A model generated the notes under the pieces. The model did no database searches. It was not told the origin of the DNA and saw only the letters and a list, made by a program, of their open reading frames with translations. A stretch of 64,000 nt of DNA, taken from positions 1 through 64,000 of the forward strand of contig SUVO01000012.1 in assembly GCA_015061955.1 (NCBI GenBank). The letters run 5' to 3'. Position numbers and translations under genes: made by a program. Source of the stretch: Verrucomicrobiaceae bacterium (lineage in GTDB: Bacteria > Verrucomicrobiota > Verrucomicrobiia > Opitutales > Intestinicryptomonadaceae). Within the stretch, counting starts at the first letter, position 1; every line of letters starts with the position of its first letter. Positions 27,518 to 36,546 of the stretch are shown in pieces.

Positions 27518-27748
27518 ATGGCAGATAAAAACGATAAAAACGAATTCAATGTTGCAGGTAAATATTATGTAGACTCGCAGTGCATCGGTTGCGCTCTCTG
27601 TGCATCGACAGCTGAAGGTCTCTTTGAAATGACTGATTCTGGTTGTGCTTGTGTTGCTAAGCAACCAGAAAATGATGCAGAAGTTGCTGCTTGCAACGAA
27701 GCATTGGAATCTTGTCCAGTTCAAGCTATCGGTGATGATGGCGAATAA
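27518..27748 (+). CDS. single-cluster [4Fe-4S] ferredoxin
   Basis: This 76-residue acidic protein has the cluster motif CIGCALC (CxxCxxC) and the distant fourth ligand in SCPVQAI. Two further cysteines (DSGCACV) and one in AACNEAL lie between and may form a disulphide. It is the small one-cluster type that carries electrons in anaerobes. Radical-SAM enzymes in this window (YgiQ, the glycyl-radical activase) are possible clients, but that is inference. It is transcribed alone between two terminators. Confidence 0.9.
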   Translation: MADKNDKNEFNVAGKYYVDSQCIGCALCASTAEGLFEMTDSGCACVAKQPENDAEVAACNEALESCPVQAIGDDGE

Positions 27749-27770
27749 TTTATCTGAAAAATGAAATTTT

Positions 27771-27798
27771 AAAGACGCTCGTAAGGGCGTCTTTTTTT
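27771..27798 (+). terminator. ferredoxin terminator
   Basis: AAAGACGC / GCGTCTTT with a TCGTAAGG loop is followed by TTTTT. Confidence 0.8.
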
Positions 27799-27872
27799 AT
27801 GTCTGTTATTTTTTTTATGATTGTTAAAATATATTGTTTTTTTATTTGTGAGTTTATGTTATTATAAAAGGT

Positions 27873-29012
27873 ATGAAAGTTGAATTTAATAAGTTATCTA
27901 TCGGCAATAATGAACTTTCAAATTTGCGTTCAGCAATGGATGGCTCTCCATTGCAAGGTGGTGGTAGATTTTTATCGCAATGTGAAATACGAATTGCTCA
28001 AATTACAAAAGCTAACAATGTTTTGCTTACAACATCGGGGACTTCTTCGTTAGATATTTGTGCCTATTTGTGCAATATTAAAGCTGGCGACGAAGTTATT
28101 GTACCTGCATATACGTTTGTTTCGAGTGTTAATGCGTTTGTCTCGCGAGGTGCTAAGCCCGTATTTTGTGATGTTGTGCCTGATACTTTGAATATAGATG
28201 TTGATATGCTTGCTAACTTGATAACGCCTCGTACAAAAGTTATAGTTGTTGTGCATTACGCTGGGGTAGCGTGTGATATGGATAAAATTATGACGTTAGC
28301 AAAAGCTAAAAATATTTTGGTTGTTGAAGATTCTGCACAGGCTTTTAATGCTTATTATAAAGGTGTTCATTTAGGGACAATAGGGCAGTTGGGGGCAATA
28401 AGTTTTCATTCTACAAAAAATGTAATTGCTGGCGAAGGTGGTGCGTTGCTGGTGAATTCGCAAAATTTGATTTCAAGAGCAAATTACATAAGAGAAAAGG
28501 GAACAAATCGCGTTGATTTTGTAAATGGAAAAATAGATAAATATACTTGGGTTGATTATGGTGGAAATTTTATTCCGTCAGAATTGACTGCCGCATTTTT
28601 GTCGGCGCAGCTCGAACGCGTTGATACTCTAACTAAACATAGAGTTTCGGCTTGGAATTATTATGCCGAAAATTTAAAGGAGCTTGAAAGTACAGGTAAA
28701 TTAAGTTTGTGCAAAATTCCGTCTTATGCTTGTAGTAATGGACATATTTTTTATGTGTATACAAATTCAGAGCAGACTACTATGGCTTTAAAAAGTTATC
28801 TTCAAGAAAATGGTATAGTAGCATTGTCTCATTATACGCCATTGCACAAATGTCCGATGGCTTTAAAGTTGAGTGGTGGCGAACTTCCAGTGTTGCCTGT
28901 AACAGAAAAAATGGCTTCGAGTATGTTGCGTTTGCCTATGTATGCAGACATAACTAAGACAGAGCAAGATTATGTTTGCGAAAAAATTGTCAATTTCTTT
29001 GACAAATTGTAA
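27873..29012 (+). CDS. DegT/DnrJ sugar aminotransferase, WecE/RffA-like
   Basis: This PLP-dependent enzyme adds an amino group to a dTDP- or UDP-keto sugar. Key segments are TTSGTSSLD, EVIVPAYTFVSS, VVEDSAQAFNA, and SFHSTKN with the PLP lysine at residue 182. It also has REKGTNRVDF and KYTWVDYGGNFIPSE, the pattern of dTDP-4-amino-4,6-dideoxygalactose transaminases (WecE/RffA). The product is likely an amino sugar for surface polysaccharide, fitting the EPS export genes at 43.4 kb. It stands alone before the RNase P RNA. Confidence 0.85.
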   Translation: MKVEFNKLSIGNNELSNLRSAMDGSPLQGGGRFLSQCEIRIAQITKANNVLLTTSGTSSLDICAYLCNIKAGDEVIVPAYTFVSSVNAFVSRGAKPVFCDVVPDTLNIDVDMLANLITPRTKVIVVVHYAGVACDMDKIMTLAKAKNILVVEDSAQAFNAYYKGVHLGTIGQLGAISFHSTKNVIAGEGGALLVNSQNLISRANYIREKGTNRVDFVNGKIDKYTWVDYGGNFIPSELTAAFLSAQLERVDTLTKHRVSAWNYYAENLKELESTGKLSLCKIPSYACSNGHIFYVYTNSEQTTMALKSYLQENGIVALSHYTPLHKCPMALKLSGGELPVLPVTEKMASSMLRLPMYADITKTEQDYVCEKIVNFFDKL

Positions 29013-29038
29013 AAATATCATTTTATAAGATTTAGTTT

Positions 29039-29399
29039 TTTTAATGGCGGGCATTCGCTCGGCTTATAGTCGAGAGGAAAGTCCGGACACCATAGAGCAA
29101 AATCCCGATTGAAAAATCGGAGTGATAGGGGAAAACCCTATTGCATGAACAGTGCCACAGAAAATAAACCGCCTGCAAGGGTAAGGGTGAAAAGGCGAGG
29201 TAAGAGCTCACCGCCGTTAGAGTAATCGAACGGGCATGGAAAACTCGGTTTGGTGCAAGACAATGTATGATGTCGGGCTGCTCGTCCACAAGACATCGGG
29301 TGTGTCGCACTCTCGCAAGAGAGGTGTTAGCGAAAGCTAATGCAGATAAATGAATGCCACTCGAAAGAGTACAGAATCTGGCTTACAGCCATTAAAAAA
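29039..29399 (+). ncRNA. rnpB: RNase P RNA
   Basis: Bacterial RNase P RNA landmarks occur in order: GAGGAAAGTCCGGAC with CATAGAGCA, ACAGTGCCACAGAAA, AACCGCC, GTAAGGGTGAAAAGGCG, GGTAAGAGCTCACCGC, the late GATAAATGAATGCC and ACAGAATCTGGCTTACAG. The ends pair as helix P1 (TTAATGGC near 29041 with GCCATTAA near 29388), which sets the boundaries within a few bases. It is the catalytic subunit that matures tRNA 5' ends. A terminator lies 10 bases downstream. Confidence 0.95.
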
Positions 29400-29407
29400 G
29401 CTATAAA

Positions 29408-29445
29408 AAAAAAGCACTTCTATAAAAACAGAAGTGCTTTTTTTA
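29408..29445 (+). terminator. rnpB terminator
   Basis: AAAAGCACTTCT pairs with AGAAGTGCTTTT around an A-rich loop, followed by a T-run. It also lies just after the hisF stop on the minus strand and could serve both. Confidence 0.8.
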
Positions 29446-29458
29446 TTTATATAGTTTT

Positions 29459-30217
29459 TTAAAGGCGTGTTGGTATTGAGTTTTTTGCAAGTTCTTCTTT
29501 TGCTTGTTTTATTGTGTATGTTCCAAAGTGGAATATAGATGCTGCCAATACTGCATTTGCTTTACCTTCGTTTACAACATCAACCATATGTTGTAAATTT
29601 CCACATCCCCCCGATGCAATAACTGGTATAGATACAGCTTCGGCAACAGCTCTTGTTAGGGCAATATCGTAGCCATCTTTAGTGCCATCGGCATCCATTG
29701 ATGTAAGCAAGATTTCACCAGCACCTCTGCGTTCAACTTCTTTAGCCCATTCAACAGCATCGAGATTTGTTTTATTTCTACCACCGTGCGTGTAAACTGC
29801 CCACTTATTTTCGCCATCGGCTTTGGCATCGATAGCAACAACTATACACTGATTACCAAATTTGGCTGAAGCTTCTGAAATCAAATCGGGCGTAGTTATA
29901 GCCGATGTATTAAGTGATACTTTGTCGGCACCAGCGTTTAACATTTTACGAATATCTTCAATTGTTCTCAAGCCACCACCTACGGTAAGAGGCATAAAGC
30001 ATTCTGATGCAGTACGCTCTACAACTTCGTGCATAATGTTGCGATTATCACTTGAAGCAGTTATGTCGAGGAACACCAGTTCATCGGCTCCTTGTTTTTC
30101 ATAAGTTTTAGCTTGTTCAACTGGATCGCCAGCATCAACAAGGTTAACAAAGTTTACGCCCTTTACAACGCGTCCGTTATGGACATCAAGACATGGAATA
30201 ATTCTAACGCTCAACAT
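29459..30217 (-). CDS. hisF: imidazole glycerol phosphate synthase cyclase subunit
   Basis: HisF forms imidazole-glycerol phosphate and AICAR from PRFAR, using ammonia made by HisH. The 252-residue beta/alpha barrel has the N-terminal catalytic Asp in [15 protein letters not shown], the second Asp in [10 protein letters not shown], and phosphate-binding loops VGGGLRT and ASGGCGN. No hisH or other his gene is nearby, so the histidine pathway is scattered. It starts immediately after the stop of the coiled-coil membrane protein gene and is presumably cotranscribed with it. Confidence 0.95.
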   Translation of the reverse strand: MLSVRIIPCLDVHNGRVVKGVNFVNLVDAGDPVEQAKTYEKQGADELVFLDITASSDNRNIMHEVVERTASECFMPLTVGGGLRTIEDIRKMLNAGADKVSLNTSAITTPDLISEASAKFGNQCIVVAIDAKADGENKWAVYTHGGRNKTNLDAVEWAKEVERRGAGEILLTSMDADGTKDGYDIALTRAVAEAVSIPVIASGGCGNLQHMVDVVNEGKANAVLAASIFHFGTYTIKQAKEELAKNSIPTRL

Positions 30218-30218
30218 A

Positions 30219-31664
30219 TTATATTGTTATTTCTTGTTTTTGACCTGAAGTAATTTGATAAAGTTCTTCACCAATTTGTTCTTCGTCGTTTTTCCAAATA
30301 GAATAATTTATTTCGCCATCAAACGATGGTAATACAACGCGCCATACACCAATTTCAACGTAGTCCATAGCAATGCCTTTATCTTTGCTTAAAGGTTCGG
30401 CATTTCCTCTGATATACGGTTTATTGCCTATACCAATCGACAACGTATGCAGTGTAATTACTGTATCTTTTTTAGTCAGAGTTCTTTTTTTTTCGACAGC
30501 AACGTTTGCAAAAAGCATTTCATCTATTGGTATATGCGTTGCTTCTTTAAGTGTTTGATTATTTATAGTAGTTTCTATGTTATCTTCAGGAGTGTCGAAT
30601 GTTAAATCGGCAATATCGTTTTGTAAATCTTGTTGAATAGTTTGTTGCGATGATATTTGTTCTTGATTTTCTTCAACATCGTCAAAATCTAAATCAACAA
30701 ACTCGTCGGCATTTTGTTCTTCTTCGTTTAGTTGTTCTTTTGCCACCACCGATGCTGCTATCAATTTTTCAACTGATGATGCTGTCGACATTGCATTGCC
30801 TAAGGCTTTCGACATTAAGCCTGATAATTTGTTGTTGTTGGTAGTGTCGGTTTGTTGTTGAGTTGGTTGCTCGAATTCTTCAATTTCTTCGTCTAACTCT
30901 GCTGTTGAAGTTTGGACATTTTCTACCAGTTCTACTTCTTCTGTTATTTGTTCTGGTTGTATATCTACATCTGAAGACTGTTCTGTTTCTTCGGATAAAT
31001 CTTCTGATTGAGTGTCATCATCTAAAGATATAGATATATCGTCAATGCCTGTTATTTTTTCTATTTCCTCGTTTGTAGGTGCATATAGTTCGTTATTCTT
31101 TATTTCACCCAAGCGTGCTTCGAGGTCGTCAATAGTATTTATGTATGTATTAAGTTTTTCGCGAAGTTCATCAAGTGAAAGAGTATTGCGTTCAGAGTCA
31201 GCTATTGCATTTGCTACATTATTTTGATTTTCATCTAACTTTTGCGATATTTCTAAAATTTGAATATTTAGTTTATCGCTGAGTTCATCGAGCGCATTTT
31301 CAAAAGTTTCAAATTTTAAATCGGTATCTTTTGCCAACTGGAATGCTAATTTTTCTTCAAGTTCATCGAAGGCTTCTTTTGATTCTGCAATCATTAGTTG
31401 ATGGGCAGATAGATTTTCAAAAATTAAATCTATGTTTTCGCGAGTCTTTTTTACATCTTTTGAAATCTTTTGTTTGTTTTCTAAATGTTCAAAAACAAAT
31501 GGAGCTAAAACCATGCACATTCCACTCAGTACTAACAGACAACACAGTATTACGCTTGATGTCGACATGGTTTCTTGTAAAACCATATTGGGATACGATA
31601 TAAACCCAACTGCAATAAACATTAAAATGTCGCCAATTAAGAGAGGAATGTGTGATTTTTTCAT
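30219..31664 (-). CDS. membrane-anchored coiled-coil protein of unknown function
   Basis: I do not recognise the family. The 481 residues begin with two hydrophobic segments (about 7-25 and 38-57). A long heptad-like coiled coil follows (about 65-195, for example [10 protein letters not shown]...[10 protein letters not shown]). The middle is very acidic, rich in Glu/Gln/Thr and probably disordered (about 200-370). The C-terminal segment of some 90 residues is compact and beta-rich. Both hydrophobic segments are close together, so most of the protein probably lies on one side of the membrane. Only 1 base separates it from hisF, with no obvious functional link. Confidence 0.65.
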   Translation of the reverse strand: MKKSHIPLLIGDILMFIAVGFISYPNMVLQETMSTSSVILCCLLVLSGMCMVLAPFVFEHLENKQKISKDVKKTRENIDLIFENLSAHQLMIAESKEAFDELEEKLAFQLAKDTDLKFETFENALDELSDKLNIQILEISQKLDENQNNVANAIADSERNTLSLDELREKLNTYINTIDDLEARLGEIKNNELYAPTNEEIEKITGIDDISISLDDDTQSEDLSEETEQSSDVDIQPEQITEEVELVENVQTSTAELDEEIEEFEQPTQQQTDTTNNNKLSGLMSKALGNAMSTASSVEKLIAASVVAKEQLNEEEQNADEFVDLDFDDVEENQEQISSQQTIQQDLQNDIADLTFDTPEDNIETTINNQTLKEATHIPIDEMLFANVAVEKKRTLTKKDTVITLHTLSIGIGNKPYIRGNAEPLSKDKGIAMDYVEIGVWRVVLPSFDGEINYSIWKNDEEQIGEELYQITSGQKQEITI

Positions 31665-31673
31665 AGGTTTTTA

Positions 31674-32687
31674 TTATTCAAAATTCATAAAGCCAACTTT
31701 GCGATAAACTTTCGACATCATCTTGTTTACTCGGCGTTGTGCAGCCATAGAACCTTTCTTAAGCGCAGATTCTATTAGTGATTTATCGGTCGAAAATTCT
31801 TTGTATTTTGCACGGACATCGGCAAGACCCTCAATTACTACATCAGCAACTGCCGATTTAAAATCGCCATAGCCTTTGCCTGCAAATTCGTTTTCAATTT
31901 CTGCATAAGTTTTCTTAGTGAATGCAGCCATTATACCCATTAAGTTTGATATACCAGCTTTGGTTGAAGGATCGAAACGTACACAACTATCGCTGTCGGT
32001 AACAGCCGACATTATCTTTTTGCGAAGTACATTAGGTTCGTCAGTTATGTAGAGAGTTCCGTTTTGATTGGTATCTGACTTCGACATTTTCGATTCCGGA
32101 GACTGCAACGACATTATTCTAGCTCCAGTTTTTGGTATATATGGTTCTGGAATTTTGAACGTTGGCGAATAAGTGTTGTTGAACTTTTGAGCAAGGTCGC
32201 GAGTAAGCTCAATATGTTGTTTTTGGTCTTCGCCAACTGGAACTAAATCGGCATTATATATAAGAATATCGCTTGCCATTAGAACGGGGTAGTATAGCAA
32301 GCCACTATTGAGAGCTTCTTTGTGCTTTTTTGCCTTGTCTTTGTATTGGGTCATACGCTCTAAGGCCCCAAGTGGACATATACAACCTAAAATCCAAGAT
32401 AAATCGGCATGGCCTTTTACCATACTTTGCAAAAAAAGATTGCATTTTTCTGGATTAAGCCCACATGCCATGTATTGAGCAGCACAATCGTAAACATTGC
32501 GTTTTAAATCAGCAGGCACATATGGAACTGTTATGGCGTGCATATCTACTATACCGAAATAGCACTCGTAATTTTCAATCATTTCACCCCAGTTTTTTAC
32601 AGCACCAAGGTAATTACCCAAATGAAGCTTGCCTGTTGGTTGGGCAGCTGTCATGACTACTTTTTTTTGTTCTGTTGAATTTTCCAT
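31674..32687 (-). CDS. trpS: tryptophanyl-tRNA synthetase
   Basis: This 337-residue class I aminoacyl-tRNA synthetase charges tRNA-Trp. The HIGH-like motif is PTGKLHLGN (17-25) and KMSKS is intact (about 199-203). Segments FLQSMVKGHADLSWILGC and DLVPVGEDQKQHIELTRDLA are typical of TrpS. I chose ATG 32687: the frame is open to 32921, but the extra 78 residues are not family-like and would overlap the start of pyrG. It is divergent from pyrG. Confidence 0.94.
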   Translation of the reverse strand: MENSTEQKKVVMTAAQPTGKLHLGNYLGAVKNWGEMIENYECYFGIVDMHAITVPYVPADLKRNVYDCAAQYMACGLNPEKCNLFLQSMVKGHADLSWILGCICPLGALERMTQYKDKAKKHKEALNSGLLYYPVLMASDILIYNADLVPVGEDQKQHIELTRDLAQKFNNTYSPTFKIPEPYIPKTGARIMSLQSPESKMSKSDTNQNGTLYITDEPNVLRKKIMSAVTDSDSCVRFDPSTKAGISNLMGIMAAFTKKTYAEIENEFAGKGYGDFKSAVADVVIEGLADVRAKYKEFSTDKSLIESALKKGSMAAQRRVNKMMSKVYRKVGFMNFE

Positions 32688-32781
32688 TATCGTTTTTAAG
32701 CATAATGTTTTATTTGTATATTTTTTACAAGCCCAAAATAAAGGATTGTAGGGCGATATGTAAAAAAAATAAAAAAAATGC

Positions 32782-32809
32782 TTGCAATGGGTTGATGTCA
32801 TAGTAATAA
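32782..32809 (+). promoter_or_regulatory. pyrG promoter
   Basis: TTGCAA (32782-32787), a 16-base spacer and TAATAA (32804-32809). The predicted transcript would have a leader of about 8 bases before the ATG at 32824 and no ribosome-binding site. Confidence 0.5.
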
Positions 32810-32823
32810 AATAAAGCCCCGTT

Positions 32824-34416
32824 ATGAAATACATTTTTGTTACAGGTGGAGTAGTTTCCTCATTAGGAAAAGGTTTAACATCGGGTACATTGGGTGCCCT
32901 TTTAGAGACTAGAAATCTCAAGGTCAGAATGCAGAAGTTCGACCCTTATTTGAACGTCGATCCTGGAATGATGAGCCCATTCCAACACGGCGAAGTTTAC
33001 GTTTTAGACGATGGTGCAGAAACAGACCTCGATTTAGGTCATTATGAACGTTTTACGCATTGTAAGTTGAGTAGATTCAACAGTATGTCGAGTGGTCAGG
33101 TTTACGAACACGTTTTGCAGAAAGAACGTCGTGGAGATTATCAGGGCAAAACAGTGCAGGTTATCCCACATGTAACTAACGAAATTAAAGATCGTCTTTA
33201 TGCCGCAAGTAAAGATGTTGATGTTTTGATTACTGAAATTGGTGGAACAGTTGGCGATATTGAAGGTTTGCCATTCTTAGAAGCGTTGCGTCAGTTCTCG
33301 TTAGAAGTTGGCAAAGAAAACGTTTTGTTTATACACATCACTTTGTTGCCTTATTTGAAGGCTGCAGGTGAGCTCAAAACAAAACCATCGCAACAAAGCG
33401 TTGCAAAATTGCGTGAAATTGGCATTCAGCCTGATATCCTCGTATGCAGAACCGAACAGCCTATGGACGATGATATGCGTATGAAGCTTTCTATGTTCTG
33501 CAATGTTGAACAACGTGCAGTTATCGAAGAACGCGACGTTGAGCATTCTATCTATGAATTGCCATTGATGCTCGATAAAGAAGGTATGGGTGAACTTATT
33601 GTACAAAAATTACATATCGATTGTTCGGCAAGCGATATGAGTGGTTGGGAAAACATTGTTCGCAGAGTAATTTCACCAAGTAATGGCGAATGCAAGATTG
33701 CAGTTGTTGGTAAGTACATCAATTTGCAAGACGCATATAAGTCGGTTTACGAGTCGTTGGCTCATGCAGGTATTAGCAACGACTGTGCTGTTAAGATTTT
33801 GCGTGTGGATTCTGAGGAAGTTGAAGCAAAGGGTGCCGAAGCAATTCTCAAGGGTGTAGATGGTATACTTATCCCAGGTGGATTTGGTGATAGAGGTATT
33901 GCTGGTAAAGTAATGTCGGCTAAGTATGCTCGCGAAAACAATATTCCATATTTTGGATTAGGGTTGGGTATGCAGGTCGCAGTAATTGAATATGCTCGTA
34001 ATGTCTTGAAATTGGCAGATGCCAATAGTAGCGAGTTCGATGCAAAAACATCAAATCCTGTTATATCGAGCTTTGAAGATTTAGATAAGGCCACATCTAT
34101 GCGTCTTGGTTCGTACGAATGTAAGTTGATTGGCGATTCTATATCGTCAAAGGCATATGGTGAAGAATTTATTAGAGAACGTCATCGTCATCGCTATGAG
34201 CTAAACAATGCGTATCGTTCGCGATTGGAAGACGCTGGTATGGTTGTAGCTGGTGTAAATCCAAAGCGTGATTTAGTTGAAATTGTTGAAGTTAAGAATC
34301 ATCCATGGTTTGTGGGGGTACAGTTCCATCCAGAGTTTCAATCGAAACCTTCAAATGCACATCCATTGATTAGTGCTTTTGTTGCTGAAGCTTTGAAATT
34401 CTCAAAATCAAAGTAA
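32824..34416 (+). CDS. pyrG: CTP synthase with Gly in place of the amidotransferase Cys
   Basis: PyrG aminates UTP to CTP. The synthase domain is intact: [39 protein letters not shown] split over 16-40, and [10 protein letters not shown]. The class I glutamine amidotransferase domain keeps the oxyanion loop PGGFGDRG and the His502/Glu504 pair in FHPEF. The nucleophile motif GICLGMQ, however, reads GLGLGMQ, so residue 380 is Gly (codon GGG) where E. coli has Cys379. In E. coli, loss of this Cys abolishes use of glutamine but leaves ammonia-dependent synthesis. A Cys codon to GGG needs at least two changes, so a single base error is unlikely. The enzyme is predicted to depend on free ammonia. 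Confidence 0.95.
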   Translation: MKYIFVTGGVVSSLGKGLTSGTLGALLETRNLKVRMQKFDPYLNVDPGMMSPFQHGEVYVLDDGAETDLDLGHYERFTHCKLSRFNSMSSGQVYEHVLQKERRGDYQGKTVQVIPHVTNEIKDRLYAASKDVDVLITEIGGTVGDIEGLPFLEALRQFSLEVGKENVLFIHITLLPYLKAAGELKTKPSQQSVAKLREIGIQPDILVCRTEQPMDDDMRMKLSMFCNVEQRAVIEERDVEHSIYELPLMLDKEGMGELIVQKLHIDCSASDMSGWENIVRRVISPSNGECKIAVVGKYINLQDAYKSVYESLAHAGISNDCAVKILRVDSEEVEAKGAEAILKGVDGILIPGGFGDRGIAGKVMSAKYARENNIPYFGLGLGMQVAVIEYARNVLKLADANSSEFDAKTSNPVISSFEDLDKATSMRLGSYECKLIGDSISSKAYGEEFIRERHRHRYELNNAYRSRLEDAGMVVAGVNPKRDLVEIVEVKNHPWFVGVQFHPEFQSKPSNAHPLISAFVAEALKFSKSK

Positions 34417-34434
34417 AAAATAAAAGAGGATATT

Positions 34435-35610
34435 ATGAAGAAAGTATTATTAGGTTCGCTTATTGTTTTGTTTGCGTTAACATTAATGGCAAGTGAACTA
34501 GTAATGCTTAACAAGAATGAAAAGCCTCTTGTAAAGTCGGTGGAAACAGTATTGGAACTTCCACCGACTAATAATAACCCTCGCAATTCTGAAGGTGCTT
34601 TTGTTACACTAAAAGACGGTACAATAATGTATGCGTTTTCGCGTTATCATGGTGACAGTTGGGACGATAATGCGCCTTCGGATATTGCTGCTCGTTACTC
34701 TTATGATTGTGGCAAAACTTGGACTAAAGAAGATAAAATTTTGTTCAAGTGTGGCACTAAAAAGGGCGATAATTTAATGAGTGTTTCGCTTTTGCGTTTG
34801 CAAAATGGCGAGATTGCAATAGTGTATCTACAAAAATTTGTTGAGCCATGTGGCAGAATAAATTGTATGCCCAAAATCCGTTTTTCAAAAGACGAATGTA
34901 AAACGTGGTCTGAGGTTGTTGATTGTATTCCACATTCAGCAAGAGGGTACTATGTAGTCAATAACGATAGAGTTATTCAGCTTAAAAATGGTAGATTGCT
35001 TGTTCCAACTTGTTATGCAAAACAACTGCCAAAGGGGGTATCGCAAAGATCTATTGATTTTGTTTACTATTCTGACGATAATGGCAGAACATGGAAAGAA
35101 TCAGAATGGTTGTTGCCAAGTACTCATAAAACTAGTAAAGGTCTCCAAGAACCTGGTTTGATTGAGCTTCAAAATGGCAATGTTATGTTGTTTGCGCGTA
35201 CCGATTTAAAGTATCAGTATAAATCGTTTTCAGCCGATAAAGGCGAAACGTGGTCGGTGCCTGCTCAGGCAACAGAATTTCCCAGTCCAGTTGCTCCATT
35301 GTCGATAAAACGTAATCCTGCTGATAATTCGTTGATTGCAGTTTGGTGTGGAAAACAACCAGAGTGGAATTTTCCAAAGCCTACAAAAAAAACATGGGAT
35401 AGAACCCCGTTAGTTATGGCTGTTAGCTACGATGACGGTAATACATGGGAAAAACATACAGCAATAGAAACCGATCATACAAATGGTTTCTGTTATACTG
35501 CTATTCATTTTACCGATGACAATTCTATGTTGTTAGCATATTGTTGTGGAGGTGAAAATTTAGTACCATTACAAGCTGTAAGAATTAAAAAATTTAAACT
35601 AAATAAATAA
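34435..35610 (+). CDS. secreted BNR-repeat (sialidase-fold) protein
   Basis: The 391-residue product has a signal peptide (about 1-20, ending LMAS). A six-bladed propeller follows, with four Asp-box motifs: [24 protein letters not shown] and SYDDGNTW. Sialidases of family GH33 have an FRIP motif at the start of the propeller; here the equivalent strand is NPRNSEGAF, so the substrate could differ from sialic acid. AAGAGG sits 6-11 bases before ATG 34435. It lies between pyrG and kdsA with short gaps (18 bases and 1 base), so it may be cotranscribed with both. Confidence 0.8.
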   Translation: MKKVLLGSLIVLFALTLMASELVMLNKNEKPLVKSVETVLELPPTNNNPRNSEGAFVTLKDGTIMYAFSRYHGDSWDDNAPSDIAARYSYDCGKTWTKEDKILFKCGTKKGDNLMSVSLLRLQNGEIAIVYLQKFVEPCGRINCMPKIRFSKDECKTWSEVVDCIPHSARGYYVVNNDRVIQLKNGRLLVPTCYAKQLPKGVSQRSIDFVYYSDDNGRTWKESEWLLPSTHKTSKGLQEPGLIELQNGNVMLFARTDLKYQYKSFSADKGETWSVPAQATEFPSPVAPLSIKRNPADNSLIAVWCGKQPEWNFPKPTKKTWDRTPLVMAVSYDDGNTWEKHTAIETDHTNGFCYTAIHFTDDNSMLLAYCCGGENLVPLQAVRIKKFKLNK

Positions 35611-35611
35611 A

Positions 35612-36409
35612 ATGATTTTTGAAAATTCAGATAAACTTCTTTTGATAGCTGGTCCTTGTTCTCTGGAATGTGAAGCATTGAGTATGCAGGTTGCAGAAGT
35701 TGTAGCCGATATTGCAAAACGTTATGAAAACGAGCTTACAGTTGTCTTTAAAGGTAGCTTCGATAAAGCAAATCGTACTAGCCTAAAAAGTCCACGGGGA
35801 CCTGGAATTGATGAAGGTTTGCAAATTTTAGCAAATGTAAAAAGTAAGTTCGGGTTGCCTGTTCTTACCGATATTCATGAAACTTCGCAGTGTGCTAAAG
35901 TGGCAGAAGTTTGCGATGTTCTGCAAATTCCAGCATTTCTTTCGCGCCAGACCGACTTGTTAGTTGCAGCTGCTCAAACTGGTAAGGTTGTGAATGTCAA
36001 GAAAGGACAGTTTATGTCGCCGTATGATATGAAATATGCCGTTTCTAAATTGCGTGATGCTGGTTGTGTGGAAACGTGGCAGACCGATAGAGGTACAACT
36101 TTTGGTTATGGTAATTTGGTTGTTGATATGCGTTCATTTCCAATTATGGCAGAAAATAATACGCCAGTAATTATAGATGCAACTCATTCAACTCAGTTGC
36201 CAAGTGCTAATGCTGGTGTTAGTGGAGGTGATAGACGCTTTGTAAAACCTCTTGCTAAAGCTGCTATTGCAGCTGGTGCAAATGGCTTGTTTATAGAAAC
36301 ACATCCAGAGCCAGAAAAAGCACTCAGCGATGCAGCAACTCAGCTTCCATTGAATGAACTTGAAGACTTGTTAAAAGTTTGTATTGCTATAAAAAAAGCA
36401 ATTGCATAA
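35612..36409 (+). CDS. kdsA: 3-deoxy-8-phosphooctulonate synthase
   Basis: KdsA condenses arabinose 5-phosphate with phosphoenolpyruvate to give KDO 8-phosphate for the lipopolysaccharide inner core. The 265 residues contain [67 protein letters not shown], and [16 protein letters not shown]. It implies a Gram-negative envelope with KDO. It starts 1 base after the BNR gene. Confidence 0.95.
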   Translation: MIFENSDKLLLIAGPCSLECEALSMQVAEVVADIAKRYENELTVVFKGSFDKANRTSLKSPRGPGIDEGLQILANVKSKFGLPVLTDIHETSQCAKVAEVCDVLQIPAFLSRQTDLLVAAAQTGKVVNVKKGQFMSPYDMKYAVSKLRDAGCVETWQTDRGTTFGYGNLVVDMRSFPIMAENNTPVIIDATHSTQLPSANAGVSGGDRRFVKPLAKAAIAAGANGLFIETHPEPEKALSDAATQLPLNELEDLLKVCIAIKKAIA

Positions 36410-36435
36410 GAAAATTTTTAATGAAATATTTACAG

Positions 36436-36462
36436 AAGCGTTGGTTTTGCCAACGCTTTTTT
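36436..36462 (+). terminator. kdsA terminator
   Basis: AAGCGTTGG / CCAACGCTT stem is followed by TTTTTAG. Confidence 0.75.
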
Positions 36463-36546
36463 AGTAAAAAATACTTGTAATACCAATGTAAAGATTTTAT
36501 GTTTTTTGCATTGAACTATGATAGTATTAACAAGAAATTATTAATT

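Noticed and set aside
32688-32921. N-terminal extension of trpS to 32921
   Set aside because: The extra 78 residues are not family-like and would overlap the start of pyrG and both promoters; homology starts at 32687.
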